The notes under the pieces are model-generated. The model worked only from the letters and a program-made list of their open reading frames with translations. It had not been told where the DNA came from and did not search any database. From Rugalucina vietnamica (Eukaryota > Mollusca > Bivalvia > Lucinida > Lucinidae), in assembly GCA_964017185.1 (NCBI GenBank), contig OZ024876.1:34635278-34699277 (forward strand): a DNA stretch of 64,000 nt, written 5' to 3'. The translations under genes were made by a program, and so were the position numbers. Within the stretch, counting starts at the first letter, position 1. Each line of letters opens with the position of its first letter. Shown here in pieces: positions 38,401 to 50,400 of this stretch.

Positions 38401-41400
38401 GATCCCAAGGAACTCCGACATGAAGATAGTGCCGCAGTCTGGAACGAACTGGCGTACTTCAAAAATGAAAATAGAAACTTAGTCACAGAGAGGTATGCTG
38501 GGTAAAATGTAATGGATTACATTACAATTACAATTTCAATTACCCCATGTCTGCCTGGGTTATAAGAAAACATGCCTTTTGCATATCATGTGAAAAGAAA
38601 CTTGTAGATCAGCTGTGCAGCTACTGCTCTGCTGAACTGGCCCTGAGGTTATAAAACTGTTTTTGTTTTTCATGTGCAACTCAGCTGAGCATAAAATTTG
38701 AATTGCTTATACATGTAGATGATGAAACAACCCAAATAAATTGAAATTTCAGGTTTAGATAACCAAAGCATGTAATTAATCCTACTTATAAGTTAAAGTG
38801 CCAAGCTGAGCTGAGCATAAAAAAAGTTTTATAACCTTGGGACCTGGTCTCGGGGTTCCCACGGGCACAGGAAAACCTGGAAAACATGGAAAATGGCTAA
38901 AAATAATTCCATGCATGGAAAAATCATGGAATTTGAAAAATGATGAAATATCATGGAATAATCATGGAATTTTGTTATGAAATGCCAGTTTGTATGTCTT
39001 TGGAATACAATTTTTTCCTCGCTCGCTTCGCTCGCTCGATAATTATTAATAAGTAAAGTTCTGTATTTTTCAACATGTTCAAAAGGTCAGTCAAATTAAT
39101 TCGCCTTCATCAGAAAACAAGAAAATACCTTGGAGTGAGTTACTTTTTAAATATGATTTTCTGTTCTTGCCTTTTAAAAAGTGTTATATGACAAAATAAT
39201 AATCAACAAACAGAAAAGTAAGTCCTGGAAATTCAACTGCGATCATGGAATAATCATGGAAAAGTCATGGAATTTTATTTTATACTTTCCGTGGGAACCC
39301 TGTGGTCTATAATCATCATATAGTGCACTTCCTCTTCTTTCTTAATACAAAATTTCAAGCCTTCAGAAATTTCAAAATTTCACAGCCCAGTGTGTCTGAC
39401 CTGCCTGGAACCACAGCAGACAGGCTTTCTCACAGTATAACACCAAGTAAACCGTTCAAAATAAGTTAAGCCCAGTGTCAATTTTTGTCCATAGACATAA
39501 TGTTAAATAGCCGAAGTTTAACTTTTTATTTCAAAATTTCCAAAAGCAATTGAAAATACTTACCAAACCCAAGTTAGACAACAACACCCAAAGCATGATT
39601 ATATTTAAAATACAGGACCTTTTTGTTCAAAATTTCAAACATGAACATTAAAAATATGATAGAAAAATTCAGCATCCAGGAGATTCTAGAGGCTTTCCTG
39701 GAGGCCGGGAGATGGTCCTCATTTCCTGGAGTCACCCGGACGATCCGGGAGGAATCACATGTATGTGTTGTTTGTGAAGCCGATTAAGACTCATTAATCC
39801 CCATAATACTGACTAGAGCCCAGGAAGTGGTTGCTCTGTCCCAGCATGACTGAAAAACTGTTGACTGGGATGCTAAACCTAAAAAAAACAACCCGGATAA
39901 CCCATCTGATTATAGAATGACCTTGGAGGAAGAACTGGACTCTCTGAGGGTTAAGTCTAGTCAGGATGCTGCCACCATACATGAACTGAGAGTTACACTT
40001 GAACAGGAGAGAGAAGGTTAGTGGATTTCACATGCTAATGTAGCCATGTCATGAGAAAACCAGCAATGTGGTTTGCGAACAGGTCCGACACAAACTGAGC
40101 TTTACAAGCACAGAAGGATTCTCACATTTTATTAACTAAAAAATAACAGTGTATTTGCTTATGTAGATGGCATTTACTTTTAACAAGTTGAGGTCTTAAT
40201 GATAATGTTAAGCTAGCGAAGTTTTGAACGACTGGTCCCAGGTGTATAGATGCATACTGATTGGCCTCACATGCTTTTACTAACATCGTTTTTGTCTATT
40301 ATAGAGAGAGTGTATGAAAAGAAGAAAATAAATCGAGACACAGAAGATGCCGCCACCAGAAAGTCGGAGATGGTTCTGCTTAAATCTGAGGTACACCATT
40401 GAGCTGCCACGCGAGAAAACCGGTCTTCGGGAGTTTCTGACCAGGTCTGATACGAACCGCCCTGTGCAGCCAGAGAATATGGCTAGAAGCTTGAAATTTC
40501 AGATTTAGGAAGAAGGGGAGTTGTACTATCTGTTTAGCGAAAACAAAGGCGCTGATCAGCTTCGCAGTTACTGCGAAGCTGATCTGTGCCTTTGTTTTCG
40601 CATAGGCAAAAATATTGTTTTCTCATGACAAGGCTCACTTAATGCTAAAATTCTTCCTATATGAAGGCCAAAGAATTAATGAAGCCTTCTATAAGCTTTG
40701 TTTAAGGGGAACCTGGAGTAGGTAGTACCCAAATTCAGCATTTCCCCTTACATTGCAATGGAAGCTTCTGACATTTGTCCAGGACTGCCAAAAATCTTTA
40801 GCACAGTTTTCAATTGCAATGATGGATGGCATTCTATGCCATGAAGATGAATGCTAAAGCACTGGCAGTTTTCTTTTCAGAATGAGTCAAATATTGTCGT
40901 GTGTTAATTGAACATGATTTACTGGTAACTTTTTATTGACGCTAAGTACATTTCAAAAGTCAGTCATTCTTCCAAGATTATAGCACAATTTGGGTATACA
41001 AATGGATTATGCCTACATACACTATTTGTATGCTAAAATGCATGTTAAAATAACTTTTTTATACCCCCGGCATTTATGCCGACGTGTATATAGTTTTTGC
41101 TTTTCCGTTTGTATGTTAGTTAGTTAGTTCGTTCTTAATTCCGGAACGTTTGTAGAACTAACATCAAAGTTTTGGTTTAAGTTTCTCTAGAGGTGTATAT
41201 CTCATGAACCAGTGGTCAGAAATCATTCATATTTCAAGTCCTAGATTGAGTATACAAGTCAGCTCTGTATACTGTTATAGAATAGATCTGTCATTCTGCT
41301 ACACTCCCCATGGTTTAAGACAGTGCTTTTTGCAAGTACAAATTATAAGTAGTACTTGTTGAGGTTGCTCTCTTTTATTCGGGAATGCAGGTTCGTTATG

Positions 41401-44400
41401 ACAGTGTCAGTGAGCATGTCTTGAGGGGGGCGGGGTTGAGCTACCAGCCAGGGGTATATGTGCCTCTCAAGGCACTTTTTCTAGTTATTTAATTTTTTTT
41501 ATCAATGTTAGATAATCGGAAGGAGAAAATAAAATAAAAATATCAAATTTTTATTTTAGTTTTATTTCAGTTTTGAAAATTTGGGATTGGGGGATCCGTA
41601 AACCAGAAAATAAAAAAAAAAAATTCTGGCCTTACAAAACTATTGTGATCCCTTTTCTGTGCAGGTACAGAATAAAGATGTTGTTATAGAGCGACTGGAG
41701 AGAGATTTGGCAGATATCAGGAGTGACAGAGACGTTCTCATAGATGAGAAAAAGTAAGCATTTTATTATTAGAGCTGCAATTTAGGCCTATGCTAAAACT
41801 ATGCTAAAACAAAGGTGCTGATCAGCGCCTTTGTTTTAGCTGCACAGATGATAAAAACCCTATTCTCGTCCAGACCGAAATTTCAAGCAGCTGGCCTCCT
41901 TCTGTGGCTGTACAGTTCCATTTGTGTCGGACTTGGCCCCGAGGTTATAAAACTTTTTTCAAGCTCATGAAATTTCAACTGCTGATAAATGCTGAAATAG
42001 TCAAAAAGTATAGAAAATTCTGGTTCAAAACTCAAAAACTACTGTCTTAAAACTTGCCTCTGATAATGGTTTTTCGCTGAAAATTTTTGTATGGGGGACG
42101 ACAGAAAAATTATTTTAATGTCAAAATCTTGATCTTAGTTTGTCCTAATAGGACCTGCAAAACTTTTGAAAATCGGTGAACAAATAAAGTTTTTATGGCC
42201 AAAATGAATTTTGCATAGGGATTTTGCATTGGCAAGGGAGATAATCGATGATCGTGAAAGTGCATATTTTTCGAGAATTTTTACCTGATCATGAAGATTT
42301 TGTCTCAGGTATGTCATTTGTTTCAATTTAAAATAAATTTAGAATTTTTACCTGATCATGAAGATTTTGTCTCAGGTATGTCATTTGTTTCAATTTAAAA
42401 TAATTTTGAGCAATCATGATTAAATAGTTAGAATCTAAAATTTTTGCGGGAAAATATTTACCTCCCTTCCATGAGATTTTTGTACAGGAAATCCCTATTC
42501 AAAAATGTTTTTGACCAGAACTTTTTTATTTGTCAACCGATTTTCAAAATTTTTGCTGCACATTTTGCGACAAACTAGATGCTATATTGTGCCAAGAAAA
42601 TATTTCTTCTACATTTGAACAGTTGTAAAATATCTGCGAAAAACCATTATCACACACTACGAAACAGACTTTAGTTATTTATCCTGCTTATAAATGTTAA
42701 ATTGCCAACATTGTTGGCATTTTAACATTTATGAGCAGGATAAATTCTAGTCTCAGCTGAGTTGAGCATGAAAAATGTCTCCGAAATTTCAAGCTCCTAC
42801 CTAGCCTGCTTTTGAGACGGTACAGGCCGGTTTGTGTCCAACCTGGTCAGAAACCCCGAAGACCGGTTTTCTTGCATCACGGCTTAATTATCCTTGACCT
42901 AGTATGCATGCACTTGCAAATATACATAAAAAACTAAAAAACTAATATACTATGCAAAATAAATTTAGCAATTTTTGATGTTACATATATTTTTGATCAC
43001 CTCAGAGCAATTTTGGACATTTCTTTAATTTAAATGACAAGAACAGTGTCTTGGGCACATGATACGATGAATATAAAAACGCCATCCTTTAAAGATGCTT
43101 CTGGAACAACAAACAAATACAGAAAGGGCGTGGATGCAAAATTCTCAACCATTGAACACAATGCAAACAGCTGACTTTTGTTTAGTCCATTAGGCCCATC
43201 CTTTTCAACCCCTCTTTATGAAAGTTGTTGATTATGTGACAAGTGAGATTGGGCTTTTTCGGTACAAACTTTACCTGCCAAAAACGACGTCAATGCGCAG
43301 ACAATTGCCTCAAAATTGTCTTAATTTCGTGTAACTTGGTTTCCATTGATTTTATGAAAACAAAACAAGACAAACAAAGCACAATGCAGCCAATACCGTG
43401 GTCAGTAACACTTGAAAGATTCAGCGCCATAACGCGTCATGCTAGTGAGATAACGCTGACGTTAAACTCTTTATTTAAGCTCACGTTATAAAGCCAAGAT
43501 AGGGAATTTGGCAAACTCTCTTTATTTTAACATATCGGTATGCATCAGACATTTAAACTCATTGCCGATTTTCGGGAAATTCCAGTTAGAAATGTAACTG
43601 TAAGGCGATGACGTAGGAGCAAAAGAAAAAACGTCGAATCCCAAAACTTACGATGTTAATTTCTCGGCGATAAAATTTTGTTTCCAAACATTTTAAACGT
43701 TTTCCTTTGTTTTGATGACTAAAGAGTTGCTTAAGCATGATTTTGGTTTCCCACTTTAAGCAGACCTGCAAGTTTTGATCATCTGTCTTAAATTGTAACG
43801 TCACGTCAGTGTCGCCGTAAGGTTTGATTTTTTTGAAATGTTACACTTGGAAGTTCTTGCCGAAAGGTTACCACTTACGTCCATATTCCAAAATATGACT
43901 TTTATTGCTGATGTGCAGAGACTGGCGAATGTTACGAAAATTGCTAAATTTAATTTGCCTAGTATATTTTACTACTAAAAGCGTTATACATGCTCAACTC
44001 ATTTTAGACCTAAATTTAATCTGCTCATGATTTAAATACTGTAATATACCAAATTGATTTAAATTTCAGGTTAAGATCACCAAAGCCTGTAACTTATATT
44101 GTTTATAAATGTTAAAATGCCAACAACTGTTGGCATTTTTATGTCTCCCCCCGACAGGGTCGGGAGACATATTGTTTTTCCCCGTGCGTCTGTCTGTCTG
44201 TCTGTCTGTCCGTCACAAATCGTGTCCGCTCTATAACTTGAAAACCGTTAAAGATTTTTCAATGAAACTTGGTACACTTGTAAACCACGACGAGACGATG
44301 TGTCATGCACAAGAACCATAACTCTAGCTCGAGTATTTTTGGAGTTATTTCCCTTTGATTATTTTCGATACAATTTCGTGTCCGCTGTATAACTTGAAAA

Positions 44401-47400
44401 CCGTTAAAGATTTTTCAATGAAACTTGGTACACTTGTAGACCACGACGAGACGATGTGTCATGCACAAGAACCATAACTCTGGCTTGAGTATTTTTGGAG
44501 TTATTTCCCTTTGATTATTTTCTATACAATTTCGTGTCCGCTGTATAACTTGAAAACCGTTCAAGATTTTTCAATAAAACTTGGTACACTTATTGAGCAT
44601 GATAAGATGATGTGTCATGCACAAGAACCATAACTCTAGCTTGAGTAGTTTTGGAGTTATTTCCCTTTCATTATTTTCGATACAATTTCATGTCCGCTGT
44701 ATAATTTGAAAACCGTTAAAGATTTTTCAATGAAACTTGGTACACTTGTAGACCACGACGAGACGATGTGTCATGCACAAGAACCATAACTCTGGCCTGA
44801 GTATTTTTTGAGTTATTTCCCTTTGATTATTTTCGATACACTTTCGTGTTTGCTGTATAACTTGAAAACCGTTTAAGATTTTTCAATAAAACTTGGTATA
44901 CTTATTGAGCATGATCAGACAATGTGTCATGCACAAGAACCATAACTCTGGCTTGAGTATTTTATGAGTTATTTCCCTTTGATTATTTTCCATACAATTT
45001 CGTGTCCGCTTTATAACTCGAAAATCGTAAGAGTTATTTCAATGAAACTTGGTACACTTATAAAGCACGATGAGATTACGTGTCGTGCTAAAGAACCATA
45101 ACTCTTGCTTGAATATCTTTGGAGTAATTTCCCTTTGAGTATTTTCCATACAATTTCGTGTCCACCCTATAACTTGAAAACCGTAAGAGAAATTTCAGTG
45201 AAACTTGGTACACTTATAAAGCATGATGAGACAATGTGTCATGCACAAGAATTATAACTCTTGCTTTCATATCTTTGGAGTTATTTCCCTTTGATTATTT
45301 TTCCATACAATTTCATGTCTACTCTATAACTTGAAAACCATAAGAAATATTTCAATGAAACTTGGTACACTTATAAAGCACGATGAGATGATGTGTCATG
45401 CTAAAGAACCATAACTCTTGCTTTCATATCTTTGGAGTTATTTCCCTTTGATTATTTTTCATTCAATTTCGTGTCTGCTCTAAAACTCAAAAACCATTAG
45501 AGATTTTTCAATGAAACATGGTACACTTATAAAGCATGATGCACAAGAATCATTACTCTTGCTTTCATATCTTTGGAGTTATTTCCCTTTGATTATTTTC
45601 CTAACACTTTCGTGCCCCCGCTATAACTTGAAAACCGTAAGAGATATTTCAATGAAACTTGGTACACTTATAAAACAGAATGACAGGATATGTGATGCAC
45701 AAGAACTATAACTCTTGCTTGCATATTTTGGACATGCACGTAGAAAGGGGGGAGACATCAGTTTTCACATAGAAAACAAATTCTAGTAACAGTTAAAATG
45801 CCAACAATTTTAACATTGATGAAAAGGATAAATCATTGTCTCAGCTGAGGTAAGCAAGAAAGAAGGTTTATTACCTTGGGATCCTGGAAGGAATCTCTGA
45901 AAACTTGTTTCTTCAAGAGATGTTTTGATGTATGTGTAAATTGTGTAGATCAGGATAGCATGTCTGTGTAATATATACCCTCTTATATCCCACTTTTATG
46001 TAGTAAAACTGGGGGTTACAGGGGTTAACCTATTTCTTATTTTTGACCCAAAACATAGATTGTGGGTGGGTACTCGTTGAGGTGGTTCTAGTGTGTACCC
46101 ACAATCAATGTTTTGAGCAAAAATATAAAAAATTCCCCAACAAAATTTTCAAGTTTTTTCTGCTGTATATTGCATGGCCAATTTTTCGTAATGCATATGC
46201 TTACAGGATGCTGAAGAGCGAGATCTCAGATTTAAAGAAGGAGGCATCCCAACATAGGATGGACCAGGCTGATCTTAAGAGAGATATTCACAGGTACCAT
46301 TCACTAAGTCTCTGTATGGAGCTTACCGAGTATTTGCATTGCAGAAAGCATATGGAACTTTTTCACAGGTTCTTAACCCATTTTTGAAGAATGGATTCGG
46401 CCATCATTATCATTTTGATGAGTCCACTTTCATTTTTAGGGGCATTAAGTGTGATTTTGAATTTTTATCCCATTTTTCGATGAAATTTCTCTATACAAAC
46501 AGAGCATGGTGCGGCGTCACATCTGGGGCTATGCTGTTTGCCTATGTCCCACAAAAAGGAAGACAGGCTTATATGAGTTCAAGGTGTGGATGTTGCAAAT
46601 TAAATATGTGGTCAAATATTGTGGAGGATACTACAGAGCCTTGGGAAAACCACTAACCTTGGTCAATTGAGGAGCTTCTTGGAACAGTGGTATTATGGTG
46701 GACTCTTGTTCCAGGGATTATGTTTTGTGCTTGAGTTAAACCCTTTATTTCCCACCATGAGTACTGGTTTGCATCAAAAATGTGGTGGCTTTGTCCTCGT
46801 ATGACTCAAAAATTGTCAACTGGGGCGTTAAGCGATATCCAAGCTAAACTAAAACCTTAATTTCCATGTATAGTACTTGCAGTTGTTGAATACCCAACAA
46901 GCAGTTGTTAGTCATGAAATGACAGAACATTTGTCAAAAATTTGTTTAGAATCAAAATGTGGCCCTTAAAGATGAAATTGTTCTTGAAATGTTTTGGAAC
47001 TCAATTTTTCACTTCAGTATTTATAAACCATTCACAGTGTTTATCTCTTTCTTCTTCGGCGCATTGCCGCTTAGTGTTAGTGGGGCTCATAGCAGGGCAC
47101 TGAAAGCCGAAAAGTCATAATCCCCACCCTTCCCCGTGGGTGGGGGAGCTGTGGTTACAAATGACTGGTGCATTTATACAAACAAGGACAAGATTGAAAA
47201 ATTGTTGACTGAGGCATTAAACCATAATGCAAATGAAACAACTTTCATCTGTGTTAGGTTGAAGAGAGAATTGGAGGAAGAAAAGGCCATTAGTAAACTC
47301 AACGCCGAGAAAGCTGCATCGCCAACAGTGAAAACCATGATAATCAAGCCATCACCAAAGAAGAGAAAACAGAAACAACCAACAAATAGAAATGGAAATG

Positions 47401-50400
47401 CTAATGATTATAAGAAGGTAAATTGAGCCAAGCAACAAGAAAACCGGATTTTCGCCTATGCGAAAACAAAGGTGCAGATCAGCTTCGCAGTTACACAGCT
47501 TCGCAGTAACTGCGAAGCTGATCAGTGCCTTTGTTTTCGCTACTCGGATAGTTAAATTAGTCTTCCTCTGTAAGTCCAAAATTTCAAGCTTCTAGCCTTC
47601 TTCTGTGACTGTACAGGCCAGTTTTTGTCAGACCTGGTAAGAAACCCTGAAATCCGGTTTTCTCGCATCGCAGCTCAAATTTTAATGTAAGTTCATAAAT
47701 GTTGGTGAAAACTTAATTTTTGCTCACTCGCAAATTGCGAGTTTTCGCTACATGGATAGTACAATTCCTTTACTTTCTAAATCCGAAATTTCCAGCCACT
47801 AACCATCTTCTGTGACTGTACAGGCTGGTTTGTGTTGGACCTGGTCGGAACCCAAATTGTTGGTTTTCTCACGCACATGCTCAATTTGTTACAGATTGAC
47901 AATATAGCAGAAGATGAAGAGGGTTGGGAGGAAATCTCAGAAGAGTAAGTTACAGTACATTGCAAAAACATGTCCTTGTAATATATAGAGTTTTCTAAGT
48001 TGTAAAAATTGAATACTCTGGACTCAAAATGTGTGAATTTCTGACTCAAAATGTGTACTCAAAATGTGTGAATTTCTGACTCAAAATGTGTAAAACTCTG
48101 ATTCAAAATGCGTGAATCTCTGACTCAAAATAAATGAATCTCTGACTCAAAATATGTGAATCTCTGACTCAAAATGTTTAAAACTTTGACAATGAGTGTA
48201 AAACTCTGACTCAAAATATGTGAATCTCTGACTCAAAATATGTGAATCTCTGACACAAAATGTGTGAATCTCTGACCCAAAGTGTGTGAATCTCTTGACT
48301 CAAAATATGTGAATCACTGATTCAAGATACGTGAGTCTCTTACTCAAAATGTGTGAGTCAGTGAATCTCTGACTCAAAATATGTGAATGATTACACCATA
48401 GGTACCACATTAGGGCTAGACCCAAGGGTCCATGCAAGGGGGTGGGGGTGGGACTTGAGGTCAAGATCTAGGACTTTTTTTTTAAGATTTTTTTTTTTTT
48501 TTAACAGTGACATTCTACTTTATTTGATGTTCAATGTCGAGGACACTGTATTTCTTTGGGGATTTGTGGTTCAATGTCAGGGGTGAGCATGTGCCGGGTT
48601 GTTTGGGTAAGGAGTAAACTGGGGGGTGGTGGTGGTGGGGGGGTAGCTTGCTGGCTACCAGCCGGAGGTATACATGCCTCTCAAGGCACTTTTTCTAGGT
48701 TTGTGTAGGACTTGTTCAACAATCACATTGTTGGTTTTCTCATGACAAGACACAATTATTTTGTTTCCAGTGAGGAAGATTCGGAGCTTACGGGGACGGA
48801 CACTCTCGGTCGACAGATCGTACAAAGATCTACAGCTGCCAGGAAAGTTGTTTCTTCTACGGACACCAGCGCTGAACCACTGCCGGCCACAGTTCGATTG
48901 AGAAGGGTATAATAATACTGTTTTTATCACTATGAAAACATACCCATAACTCATTTTAAATGCTCATCATGATCTTGTGAAATCAAGAACTCACAATTAA
49001 TTTTGAAATTCAGTGATTTATTTACAATTTCGAGACGTAGATGGGTCCTTGAGGCTCACTGGATTCAATACCAATGGGTCCAGCTACCACTTTACGAGTC
49101 CAAAGCACTATTTATCATTGCAAACCTGCTAAAATCATTGCATCCTGGGAACCACCAAAATGAAAACTTTTCATCCCAGAGACCAAATTATGAGTAAAAG
49201 ATGCAGAATGGGCAGGTAAAAAAATCACTGGAAATAGAAAAATTGCATATTAAAGGTCATGCAAAAAAATTCTGAAAATATAATTTCTTTGAACCTCCTC
49301 ACGAGAAAACCTATAAATTGCATAGGAAAAACAAAGACGCAGATCAGTGATGCTGATCAGCGCCTTTGTTTTCGCTACTCGGAAACTACAATCCCTCTTC
49401 CTTACAGTATATCTGAAATTTCAAGCCTCTAGCCATCTTCTGTGCTTGTACAGCTTGGTTTGGGTCGGACCTAATCAAAAACCACATCGTTGGTTTTCTC
49501 ATGAGTCGACTCATTTACTGTATTCCAGAGTGTACCTAGACCCAGAGCTACAGGAAGGCGACTAGTTCAGCAATCAGAGCCGCCGGTTTGCTATATACCT
49601 GCAGGAGATGCCCAGTTTACACAGAGAGGTATACATCATCATGCTTGGAGATAATTGTGCCGCTATGAGAAAAACGGTCTTCGGGGTTTTCGGCCGTGTC
49701 CGACACAAACCGGTCTGTGCAGCTACAGAGGATGACTAGAAGCTTGAAATTTCTGATTTAAGAAGATGAGGGATTGTACTATCTGTGTAGTGGAAACAAA
49801 GGCGCTGATCAGCTTCGCAGTTTACTGCGAAGCTGATCTGCGCCTTTGTTTTCACTTGTGCAAAAATTTGGTTTTCTCATGACGCGGCTCATTTGTATTG
49901 CTGTAACATTTAAACAGTATTTGAGTTGTAAAGAAACATGTACTAAGTACTAAAATTCTGCCTCAGGAATGCTTGTCTAAGCACTGTGTGTAAGGATAAA
50001 TGAGCCGCGACGCGAGAAAACCGGTCTTCGGGGTTTCCGACCAGGTCCAACACAAACCGGCCTGTACAAGCTCAGAAAAGAGTTAGAAGCTTGAAATTTC
50101 GGATTTAAGTAGAAGAGGAATTGTACTATCCGAGTAGCGAAAACAAAGGCGCTGATCAGCTTCGCGGTTACCGCGAAGCTGATCTGCGCCTTTGTTTTCG
50201 CCTAGGCAAAAATCCGGTTTTGTCATGGCGCGGCTCAAATGATTTATCCGACATGACCTTTGACAGCAGCTGCTATTTACCATAGATTTTTAAAAAGCAT
50301 CAAATCCAACAAACAAATCAAGCAATGTTAGAAGGACCACTCTCTTTACTTTGCACTTTGCGGGCCCCTGCCCATTTGGGCCTAAAGAAATCGATGGGCT

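Larger units (their letters stand above)
38548..39437 (-). repeat. M1 MITE split by M7 and a hAT-like element
   Basis: The left piece 38548-38638 (GGGTTATAAGAAAACATGCC, GTAGATCAGCTGTGCAGCTA) and right piece 39303-39437 (TGCACTTCCTCTTCTTTCTT, CTGACCTGCCTGGAACCAC) are M1-like. The interior is M7 then the hAT-like element. Confidence 0.5.
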
